A DNA stretch of 8,101 nucleotides from an archaeon. GTDB lineage: Archaea; Asgardarchaeota; Hermodarchaeia; Hermodarchaeales; Hermodarchaeaceae. The notes beneath the pieces are model-generated. The model did no database searches. It saw only the letters and a list, made by a program, of their open reading frames with translations, and was not told the DNA's origin. Every line of letters starts with the position of its first letter. Position 1 is the first letter of the stretch. The stretch spans positions 1-8,101 of the forward strand of contig JABXGX010000191.1 in assembly GCA_016550405.1 (NCBI GenBank), written 5' to 3'. Shown one piece after another: positions 1-5,026 of the stretch. Position numbers and translations under genes: made by a program.

Positions 1-708
1 AAAGGAATCAAAAAAGGTGATGATGTTACGAATGTCGCGTTCAAAAAACATCTCACTATGCGGATGATCCAACACTACTGCTTGGGATAAATCGATGAGG
101 ACTGGTTCCTTCCATAGCATGATATTGTACTCACTCAAGTCTGCATGAACCAAATTCGCATCATGATAAAGCTTGGATATCGCCTGTAGAATTGTATTCC
201 TGGTTTTTTCTGGATCTTTAGGGCTCTCCTTCTGCATTAGTGGTGCTGGTAATCCTTCTTCTCCAATGAATTCCATAACAAGGATGTTCCGTTGCACATG
301 AATGGGGTGGGGGACCCGAACCTTAGCCGTTTCAGCGCGAAGAAGATTCTTATATTCCTTGGAAGCCCAGACTGTAATCAAGCCACTCCGCGCCCGGGGA
401 ATCCGGGAAAACCGGGGATCTCCTTCAAGGTATACTGTTATGCGTTTGAAATTGAAGGTGGCAATCCGATAGATTTTGATGGCGACATCGGTGCCGTCGG
501 GTTGGATCCCCCAATATACATTGGCCTCTTTGCCGGTGGAAATGACTCCGTTAATTTCATCGAGGAGTCCTTTGTTGAACATATGGTAAAGGCTCAGGAG
601 GGTTTTAGTGTCGAAGACTGATTCGATGACCTGTCGGTCTTCTGAGCGCTTAATCCGCATTCGTGCCTTATCTAGGCGTTCTTCTAATCGGTCAACTTTA
701 TCGGCCAC
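1..708 (-). CDS. rio1: RIO1-type serine/threonine protein kinase/ATPase (3'-truncated by window edge)
   Basis: RIO1 is an atypical kinase/ATPase that binds the pre-40S/30S subunit and promotes its final maturation. The 236 residues present carry the family's hallmarks: an STGKEANVY nucleotide-binding loop at about 57-65, the conserved lysine in AIKIY (about K78), an EGDPRF segment at about 95-100, a catalytic HADLSEYN loop (about 188-195; D190, N195), and IDLSQAV at about 205-211 with the metal-binding Asp (RIO1 proteins have D-x-S-Q here instead of DFG). No N-terminal winged helix is present, which argues against RIO2. The start is taken as GTG at 708, because a perfect GGAGGTGA lies 6 nt upstream. 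The nearby ATG at 713 is in another frame and soon meets a stop. The reading frame is open to base 1, so the last part of the protein (probably a few tens of residues) is missing. It lies 105 nt downstream of Nep1, another small-subunit maturation factor. Family assignment is secure. Confidence 0.95.
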   Translation of the reverse strand, partial: MADKVDRLEERLDKARMRIKRSEDRQVIESVFDTKTLLSLYHMFNKGLLDEINGVISTGKEANVYWGIQPDGTDVAIKIYRIATFNFKRITVYLEGDPRFSRIPRARSGLITVWASKEYKNLLRAETAKVRVPHPIHVQRNILVMEFIGEEGLPAPLMQKESPKDPEKTRNTILQAISKLYHDANLVHADLSEYNIMLWKEPVLIDLSQAVVLDHPHSEMFFERDIRNIITFFDSF

Positions 709-714
709 GACATT

Positions 715-722
715 TCACCTCC
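715..722 (-). promoter_or_regulatory. Strong Shine-Dalgarno site of RIO1
   Basis: The minus strand reads GGAGGTGA, a full match to the anti-SD tail of 16S rRNA, 6 nt before the GTG at 708. It decides the start: the frame has an in-frame TGA at 717-715, so no earlier start is possible. Confidence 0.8.
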
Positions 723-781
723 AATACCAGGAGTTATACTTGTTTTCACACAATTTGCGATTGGTAGCGCCTATCCGCCAC

Positions 782-788
782 TCATAAA
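782..788 (-). promoter_or_regulatory. Weak TATA-like box in the Nep1-RIO1 spacer
   Basis: The minus strand reads TTTATGA, followed about 26 nt later by the region near 759. That would give RIO1 a leader of about 50 nt. The match is partial and no convincing BRE is visible. The 105-nt spacer (709-813) could equally be internal to one transcript. Nothing else of note was seen in it. Confidence 0.25.
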
Positions 789-813
789 GGTTGTCATCAT
801 TTATTTTCCAATA

Positions 814-1515
814 TTAGCTAGACTGGCTAAATCGCTGGGTAATCAAATCGAGGGCTAACTCCATTCCATGCACCAGCATACCAACAATGGTAGAAACCGG
901 TAATTGTTCTGGATCAAAACTTACCTGTTGGTCCACCAGATCTGATAAATTCGATTGGGGGTCACCATGAGCAAAGCCTCCAACAAGAACAACTGGTTTG
1001 GCTTCCGTCTGAAGTGACTGGGCTAATTTTAGGGGTGATGTGGGAACCCCTTTCTCAGAAAGAAGCACGGTTCGGCTCGGGTTCAACGCTTTGAGGTAGG
1101 TTTCTAGATTCTTAGGAACCATCTGAAGTAATGGTGTTCCTTTGGGTGGTACACGTTTGGTCAGAAGCAATTGCTCTATGAGGCCAACAAATCGTGGAGT
1201 CCGACGAGGTAAACGAATTCCTGAAGCGATTTGGATGATATCGCCAGGATAGGTATGAATGAACACCTCTAGTTGTCCGGCTCGTGCCAAGACACTATCA
1301 AGCGCTACGAGAAGGCTCCGGTGAGCAATGTCTGGACGTCCGCGTTTATTTGCATCGGGTAGATTCTGAAACGCCTTGGAATGCAGCCTTTCATCAAGCA
1401 ATATCTGGGTGGGCGGTTTATTCCGCAGTCGAGCATTCGCCACAATCGCTGGGTGGTGTGCAAGATCCTTGGGAACCAATTCTAAGGCTGTTTCAATAAG
1501 CCCAAGGATTAACAT
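814..1515 (-). CDS. nep1: Nep1/EMG1 rRNA pseudouridine N1-methyltransferase (SPOUT family)
   Basis: Nep1 methylates N1 of a pseudouridine in the small-subunit rRNA (the hypermodified site of helix 35) using SAM and acts as a dimer in 30S/40S assembly. The protein (233 aa from the ATG at 1515) shows the family's signature stretches: KRGRPDIAH at about 57-65, IHTYPGD at about 86-92, RLPRRTPRF at about 101-109 followed by GLIEQ, and GGFAHGD at about 179-185 in the SAM-binding knot of the SPOUT fold. Length is typical for archaeal Nep1. The start is uncertain: the frame also allows GTG at 1533, six residues earlier. ATG 1515 is preferred because the beginning MLILGLIETALELVP lines up with the known archaeal N-terminus just before the conserved ALEL-I/V-P. 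Neither start has a clear SD. It lies 51 nt downstream of aIF1A and upstream of RIO1, so a role in small-subunit maturation fits the context. Family call is firm. Confidence 0.93.
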   Translation of the reverse strand: MLILGLIETALELVPKDLAHHPAIVANARLRNKPPTQILLDERLHSKAFQNLPDANKRGRPDIAHRSLLVALDSVLARAGQLEVFIHTYPGDIIQIASGIRLPRRTPRFVGLIEQLLLTKRVPPKGTPLLQMVPKNLETYLKALNPSRTVLLSEKGVPTSPLKLAQSLQTEAKPVVLVGGFAHGDPQSNLSDLVDQQVSFDPEQLPVSTIVGMLVHGMELALDLITQRFSQSS

Positions 1516-1566
1516 AGTAAATATAGTGTCCACTCAGAGCTAAAAAGCGAATTGACAGGACCTGGA

Positions 1567-1917
1567 TTATTCGATTTTCAGGAATCCGCGACGTTCAAGC
1601 CATCCAGCTTCTCCCTGGGAGTAACGCCAGAGAATGTCGCCCCTCTGGTCGGTTTGGAAGTCCCATGGAGCTACCAAGACCACATCTCCTTCGCGGATCC
1701 AAACACGTTTCTTCAGGGTTCCACGAATACGGCAAAGGCGCGATTTGCCATCCGCACATTTAACGCGCACACGATCATAACCAAGTAACTGAACAGCGAT
1801 GCCAAGGACTTCACCTTCACGAGGAATACGCACTCGAATGACTTCGCCATCTTGGCGAGACTGCCCTTTCATGCTGCGCCCTGCTTTGCCTTTTCCTTTT
1901 CGTTTCGGTTTAGACAT
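1567..1917 (-). CDS. eif1A: Translation initiation factor 1A (aIF1A/eIF1A)
   Basis: aIF1A binds the A-site region of the small subunit and helps assemble the initiation complex with aIF1 and aIF2. The 116-residue protein has a basic, low-complexity N-terminal tail (about residues 1-20, rich in Lys, Arg and Gly), then the S1-like OB fold with typical stretches: GEVIRVRIPREGEVLG, LGYDRVRVKCADGKSRLCRI, KKRVWIREGDVVLV, and DILWRYSQGEAGWL near the C-terminus. Length and domain match the archaeal family. The start at 1917 is supported by AGGAG (1925-1929) 7 nt upstream. A good TATA-like box sits at 1960-1967, spaced to give a leader of about 20 nt, so this gene may be transcribed from its own promoter as well as from upstream. 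It lies 55 nt after NMD3. Confidence 0.97.
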   Translation of the reverse strand: MSKPKRKGKGKAGRSMKGQSRQDGEVIRVRIPREGEVLGIAVQLLGYDRVRVKCADGKSRLCRIRGTLKKRVWIREGDVVLVAPWDFQTDQRGDILWRYSQGEAGWLERRGFLKIE

Positions 1918-1959
1918 AACTATACTCCTACAATGAATGGGCTACAACAGGGAGCCGAG

Positions 1960-1967
1960 TATATAAA
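1960..1967 (-). promoter_or_regulatory. Archaeal TATA box for aIF1A
   Basis: The minus strand reads TTTATATA, close to the archaeal box consensus, in the 55-nt gap after the NMD3 stop. The usual distance of about 25 nt puts the transcription start near 1937-1940. That is just before the AGGAG SD (1925-1929) and the ATG at 1917. The fit of box, start and SD supports an internal promoter in the gene cluster. This is inferred from sequence only. Confidence 0.6.
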
Positions 1968-1972
1968 ACTGC

Positions 1973-3067
1973 TCACTCACAGTCCGTTTCTACATCAACA
2001 GCACTTTCGGACGGCAGCAGAACTAAACGATTTTTCCATTCAATCGCTGAAATCATCGCCCCAATCTCCAACCCCTGGTCGGGACGGGGAAGATCATAGA
2101 GAGAAAAATCCTCTTGGTCCATCAATTGAACAATATCCTCTTCTACTGAAATAACTTGGAAGGTTCGAATCTCATCATTCAGAAAATCCGCATCGATTTC
2201 GCCAAGATCCTTGGGACTTAAGGTTTCACGATGGAGGGTTTCAATATTAGCCAGGATGTATCGACCACTCCGGATCCCTGTAATCAAGAAAGGACTTTCT
2301 TTGTAGCTAATCAAGTCACCAACCTGATACAGTGGGAATCGTAGCGAATAGGTGTCCCGTCGAAGGTTTTTACCCTCACGGGTTCGACCCACAACCTTAC
2401 TTGAGACCTTGTGGGTTAACCCAAACTGTTCGGCTAAATCCTTTGCCAATTTGCGTCCGAGTCGAGCAGTCATGCACTTTATATCAAAACCACCACGGGT
2501 TTCTGATAATTTGAGCGAACCAGGAGGTAATTCCTCGGTGACAAGCCGTTTGTTGATGAAATCAGCAAGCTCTTCGATCTGGGCAGGAGTAATTTTTCCT
2601 GACGAAGAGCGAATCTGAATAACGGCTTCGAAATAGCCACCCGCGGATTGACGGCATTGAGTACAAAGGGCAGGCGCAATCGGAATGGTCACAACTTTCT
2701 GCTCTTTGTACGGATACTCTTTGGCTTGAGCTGATACTTCAACTTGGAGTTCCTTGGCCTTCGCCAAAGGACCGTCAGAAGGTTCTTGAAGCTGGACATC
2801 AAAGGAGGCAGGCTGACTCGGGGCAAATAACGGATCAAGCAGGGAACAAACCAATTCAAAGATGTGAGCGTCGTCCGGTTGATCAGTTTGATGAACCCAA
2901 TTTCCACTCACATAATAAGCTTGGCAACGTGAACAGACTTTTGCCACGGGAGACTGGCGAAGGACGATTAATGGATGATCTGCAAAATAACACTTCTGGC
3001 AAAAGCCTTCAATAAAAGGTTGGGCTTTGGTGGGTGGACTTCCACATTTGGGGCATTGACGGGTCAT
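1973..3067 (-). CDS. nmd3: 60S/50S ribosome export-type factor NMD3 (archaeal)
   Basis: In eukaryotes NMD3 is the adaptor that binds the late pre-60S subunit and carries it out of the nucleus. Archaeal homologues presumably act in large-subunit maturation. The 364-residue protein has four CxxC pairs, C5/C8, C23/C26, C45/C48 and C135/C138, which are the two zinc-binding sites of the family. A linker rich in Glu, Gln and Lys separates the third and fourth pairs (about 85-125). The middle domain spans about 140-245. The beta-rich C-terminal part (about 246-345, beginning near YQVGDLISYKE) matches the OB/SH3-like region of NMD3. The last ~20 residues are acidic and look unstructured. The ATG at 3067 has a GAGG SD 4 nt upstream that overlaps the DUF424 stop codon, so translation of the two is probably coupled. 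Length is at the upper end for archaeal NMD3. Confidence 0.93.
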   Translation of the reverse strand: MTRQCPKCGSPPTKAQPFIEGFCQKCYFADHPLIVLRQSPVAKVCSRCQAYYVSGNWVHQTDQPDDAHIFELVCSLLDPLFAPSQPASFDVQLQEPSDGPLAKAKELQVEVSAQAKEYPYKEQKVVTIPIAPALCTQCRQSAGGYFEAVIQIRSSSGKITPAQIEELADFINKRLVTEELPPGSLKLSETRGGFDIKCMTARLGRKLAKDLAEQFGLTHKVSSKVVGRTREGKNLRRDTYSLRFPLYQVGDLISYKESPFLITGIRSGRYILANIETLHRETLSPKDLGEIDADFLNDEIRTFQVISVEEDIVQLMDQEDFSLYDLPRPDQGLEIGAMISAIEWKNRLVLLPSESAVDVETDCE

Positions 3068-3070
3068 GAT

Positions 3071-3076
3071 TCCTCA
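3071..3076 (-). promoter_or_regulatory. NMD3 Shine-Dalgarno overlapping the DUF424 stop
   Basis: The minus strand reads TGAGGA. The TGA is the DUF424 stop, and GAGG(A) is the SD for the NMD3 ATG at 3067, with a short 3-4 nt spacer. This arrangement is typical of translational coupling. Confidence 0.6.
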
Positions 3077-3373
3077 TTTCGTAACGACTACTTGTGCATG
3101 GGGGATGTTTTGAATACGAATAATACCTCGTTCGTGAATTAGCTGAGCCTTAAGCGCCTCACTTACAATGGTTTCCCCAACGATATTCGCAATCGTCGCT
3201 TTCTCCATTGCGGCTAATCCTTCTTCAACTGTAACGAGTCTACCTTTGTAGAATCTTTCACTAATATGGATACAGCGATCTCCTTCCTCAAAGGATGCAC
3301 CGAGTAGATTCTGGTCACAAATTGCCACAACATACTCGCCTTCACGATGCATTTGGTTCAAATAGACTTGCAT
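3074..3373 (-). CDS. DUF424 family protein
   Basis: This is a small archaeal protein of unknown function, widely found beside aIF2-beta and NMD3, which hints at a role in translation or ribosome assembly. The 99-residue product matches the family along its length: an N-terminal stretch MQVYLNQMHREGEYVVAICD, a central FYKGRLVTVEE, ATIANIVGE at about 62-70, and the C-terminal IPHAQVVV. No membrane segment, signal peptide or metal-binding cysteine set is visible. The start is placed at the ATG at 3373, because GGTGA (3379-3383) lies 5 nt upstream and the family's sequence begins here. A longer reading from 3424 would add 17 unrelated residues and overlap aIF2-beta. It follows aIF2-beta by 20 nt and precedes NMD3 by 6 nt, so the three are almost certainly co-transcribed. 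Family is confident; molecular function is unknown. Confidence 0.88.
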   Translation of the reverse strand: MQVYLNQMHREGEYVVAICDQNLLGASFEEGDRCIHISERFYKGRLVTVEEGLAAMEKATIANIVGETIVSEALKAQLIHERGIIRIQNIPHAQVVVTK

Positions 3374-3378
3374 CCATC

Positions 3379-3383
3379 TCACC
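3379..3383 (-). promoter_or_regulatory. Shine-Dalgarno deciding the DUF424 start
   Basis: The minus strand reads GGTGA (within GGGTGAG), 5 nt before the ATG at 3373. It supports the shorter start over the in-frame ATG at 3424, which lies inside aIF2-beta. Confidence 0.6.
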
Positions 3384-3393
3384 CGGCCGCTTT

Positions 3394-3993
3394 TTACCCC
3401 TTCAATGGTGTCCGACCCCCACACGCACTACACACCAGCATCAGCAGGCGACCCTCACGGCGTATCTCCGTATCAGGCCGCTGGCATACAGGACACACCA
3501 CAAACTCTACAGTATATTTCTCGATTAACTCGTCTAAGGCTCTGGAGGAAAAGCGGCCATTAAAAATGGCTTGGGGGCTTCTAATTTCACCGGCGGTGGC
3601 TAGTTCGTGATTAAGATAGCGAACTAGATGCTTGGGATCTCGGCGTAAAGTATCAGTAAGATCTTTGAAGTTCCGAACTACGGTTCGCGAACCCTGGATA
3701 AAGGAGTCAACTTTCGGAACCTTGAAACGAGGTTGATCAAAAACCTCAGGTGGAATTTGATCCCGAGCCCGTTTCAGTAAAGCCTCATAGTCGTCGGCTT
3801 TTACAGTCTTTGACACGGTTTTTGGCTTGTCTGCTGGTTTGGGCGTTTTGCTAGGTTTGGATTTGCTGGGTGTTTTCGCTTTTCTTGGCGCCTTCGAACT
3901 GGTCTTTGAACTAGCTTTTTTCGCAGTTTTTGCCTTTGCGGGCGCTTTGGTTTTTCCGGATTTGGTGGGGGTTTCTGTTTTTTTTGGGGGCAC
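3394..3993 (-). CDS. eif2b: Translation initiation factor 2 subunit beta (aIF2-beta) with Lys-rich N-terminal tail
   Basis: aIF2-beta is the small subunit of the aIF2 heterotrimer that delivers initiator Met-tRNA to the ribosome. From GTG 3993 the product is 199 residues. Residues ~67-85 (DDYEALLKRARDQIP) are the short helix that binds the gamma subunit. The core includes VDSFIQGSRTVVRNFKDL and LRRDPKHLVRYLNHELATAG, and the zinc ribbon has C167/C170 and C188/C191 (CPVC ... CSAC). Unusually, the first ~65 residues form a Lys/Ala/Pro/Ser/Thr-rich tail with about 20 lysines. Most archaeal homologues lack such a tail. The start is GTG, with GAGG at 4003-4006 nine nt upstream and no homology before it. 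An ATG at 4074 in the same frame would translate through the inverted repeats and is rejected. A dyad-rich spacer lies upstream; DUF424 follows after 20 nt. Confidence 0.93.
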   Translation of the reverse strand: MPPKKTETPTKSGKTKAPAKAKTAKKASSKTSSKAPRKAKTPSKSKPSKTPKPADKPKTVSKTVKADDYEALLKRARDQIPPEVFDQPRFKVPKVDSFIQGSRTVVRNFKDLTDTLRRDPKHLVRYLNHELATAGEIRSPQAIFNGRFSSRALDELIEKYTVEFVVCPVCQRPDTEIRREGRLLMLVCSACGGRTPLKG

Positions 3994-4002
3994 GTGGGTT
4001 CG

Positions 4003-4006
4003 CCTC
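4003..4006 (-). promoter_or_regulatory. Shine-Dalgarno deciding the aIF2-beta GTG start
   Basis: The minus strand has GAGG nine nt before the GTG at 3993. It lies next to a 10-bp palindrome, GATACGTATC (4009-4018). It is the only plausible ribosome-binding site near the conserved part of the gene. Confidence 0.5.
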
Positions 4007-4033
4007 GTGATACGTATCCAATTGATAGTGTCG

Positions 4034-4078
4034 CAGCTTGATAAAATCTCTGTTTTGCGCAGAGACCGGCTCAAGCTG
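4034..4078 (-). promoter_or_regulatory. Nested inverted repeat with TATA-like box upstream of aIF2-beta
   Basis: Outer arms CAGCTTGA (4034-4041) and TCAAGCTG (4071-4078) pair perfectly over 8 bp. Inside them, TCTCTG (4047-4052) and CAGAGA (4060-4065) pair over 6 bp, separated by symmetric 5-nt internal loops and a 7-nt terminal loop. On the minus strand TTTTATC overlaps the inner/outer junction (about 4040-4046) and could be the TATA box, with a transcription start near 4018-4020 and a leader of about 25 nt. The element may be a double operator over the promoter, or a structured RNA if transcription starts further upstream. Function is inferred. Confidence 0.45.
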
Positions 4079-4136
4079 TTAAATCCGCTGGGTATGGGGC
4101 TGCCAATAGGATAACTGGCTGACGTAGAGTGTGCTC

Positions 4137-4156
4137 AAAAGGATTTGGTTCCTTTT
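4137..4156 (-). terminator. Terminator-like hairpin after the RPA-like gene
   Basis: Arms AAAAGGA (4137-4143) and TCCTTTT (4150-4156) pair over 7 bp around a 6-nt loop. The element overlaps the TAA stop of the upstream gene. The T run on the minus strand is only four long, so termination would be weak. Confidence 0.35.
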
Positions 4157-4955
4157 AGGATTTCTTATACCGATGGATTTCGGGTTCATAGACAACTCCT
4201 TCACTAAGCAAATCGATGAGCACTTGTTCCACAACTTCTTCAGTTACATCACCTGTTACATCAAGAATCTGTTCGAATCGAGCCCCACCATCCGCATCAT
4301 ATTTCTCAATGGTCTGAAGCACAATTCGGCGCAGTTCAGGAGTTGGTATGACCTCTTCGTCCTCGTCAGGTTGATCTAAGGTGGCAGTTGCATTATGCCA
4401 TACACCCGGTTCCAACTCCTTTTGTTTGCCAGGTTCAGGGGCTGCTTCCTCGAAATCTGCAATCATGCTCGTTGTTCGGATCTGCCCTTCAAGTGTATGG
4501 GGTTCAAGACGTGAGAGCCGGAGCTCCAACAGGCGGACCGTTTCCCAATTGGGATTCTCCAATCGACGGACTACTTCCCCGTTAATGTACGTCTCACCCT
4601 GAAAGCTTCGAATCCGACCAACGACTAATACCAAATCACCGACTTGGATCTCCCCAAGCTTTGCCGCAAGTTCTCCCCACATTTTGGCACGAATCACACC
4701 GGTCCCATCATCCAGGGTGATTGTGGCAAATCCCTTGCCCTCTTCGTCTAATCGTTCTTGAGTTGCCTGATACCGATCCACCACCGTGGCAATAATATTT
4801 ACACGGCTGACCTGACCAAGAAACGTTTCAACTCCCACCACATTTCCCTGATCATTGGCAATTAAATCACCATCTTGGATATCCTGAATAGCGACTTTTG
4901 CAGCGGTGGATCGTTTAGAAAACATACCACGTCGAACTCCATTCTCTACCATCAT
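4155..4955 (-). CDS. RPA-like OB-fold single-stranded DNA-binding protein with C-terminal winged helix (RPA32/COG3390-like)
   Basis: The 266-residue product resembles the archaeal RPA32-like proteins that bind single-stranded DNA in replication and repair, usually with a partner RPA subunit. A basic N-terminal stretch (MFSKRSTAAKVAIQDI, about 11-26) recalls the KRxxA start of the family. The OB fold covers about 50-135, with VNIIATVVDRY, FATITLDDGTGVIRAKMWGE, VGDLVLVVGRIRSFQGETYINGE and the closing NPNWETVRLLEL helix. An acidic linker rich in Glu, Asp and Pro (about 160-205) leads to a C-terminal winged-helix-like domain (about 205-262, from TPELRRIVLQTIEKY to LLSEGVVYEPE), the arrangement of RPA2. 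The start is uncertain: ATG 4955 or 4952 has no SD, whereas ATG 4925 has GGAG 11 nt upstream and gives an N-terminus nearer to the family. Its partner subunit is not in the window. An OB-fold/wHTH protein of another role cannot be excluded. Confidence 0.8.
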   Translation of the reverse strand: MMVENGVRRGMFSKRSTAAKVAIQDIQDGDLIANDQGNVVGVETFLGQVSRVNIIATVVDRYQATQERLDEEGKGFATITLDDGTGVIRAKMWGELAAKLGEIQVGDLVLVVGRIRSFQGETYINGEVVRRLENPNWETVRLLELRLSRLEPHTLEGQIRTTSMIADFEEAAPEPGKQKELEPGVWHNATATLDQPDEDEEVIPTPELRRIVLQTIEKYDADGGARFEQILDVTGDVTEEVVEQVLIDLLSEGVVYEPEIHRYKKS

Positions 4956-4960
4956 TAAGG

Positions 4961-5007
4961 CGTATTATTCAAAAAACTTCTTCACAGCGTAATACGTGAG
5001 TCTCACG
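4961..5007 (-). promoter_or_regulatory. Overlapping palindromes in the spacer before the RPA-like gene
   Basis: CGTATTA (4961-4967) and TAATACG (4990-4996) form a perfect 7-bp inverted repeat with a 22-nt gap. The second arm overlaps a 13-nt palindrome, CGTGAG-T-CTCACG (4995-5007). Between the wide arms the minus strand has a T6 run (4971-4976) in TTTTTTGAA, which could be a poor TATA box for the gene below, giving a start near 4945 and favouring the ATG at 4925. It could instead be the T-tract terminator of the surface-protein gene that ends at 5027. Confidence 0.4.
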
Positions 5008-5026
5008 AATGGGAGAGGCTACCTTG

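Noticed and set aside
292..621. 109-residue plus-strand open frame
   Set aside because: It is antisense to the kinase core of RIO1, which has clear catalytic motifs on the minus strand. Its own translation shows no recognisable family or good SD.
4009..4018. 10-bp palindrome GATACGTATC as an independent operator
   Set aside because: A single 10-bp palindrome is not rare enough to claim by itself. It is noted only as a neighbour of the aIF2-beta SD.
3074..4074. Possible frameshift joining two overlapping minus-strand frames (3074-3424 and 3394-4074)
   Set aside because: Each is a complete, distinct family (DUF424 and aIF2-beta) with its own stop and SD. The overlap disappears once DUF424 is started at 3373.
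3994..4074. 27-residue N-terminal extension of aIF2-beta from ATG 4074
   Set aside because: It has no family similarity, runs through the inverted-repeat region and lacks a convincing SD, whereas GTG 3993 has GAGG upstream.
3827..4114. Plus-strand frame that reads as a hydrophobic, membrane-like protein
   Set aside because: It is the complement of the Lys/Ala/Pro/Ser-rich tail of aIF2-beta. Those codons read backwards as Phe, Gly, Leu and Val, which explains the hydrophobicity.
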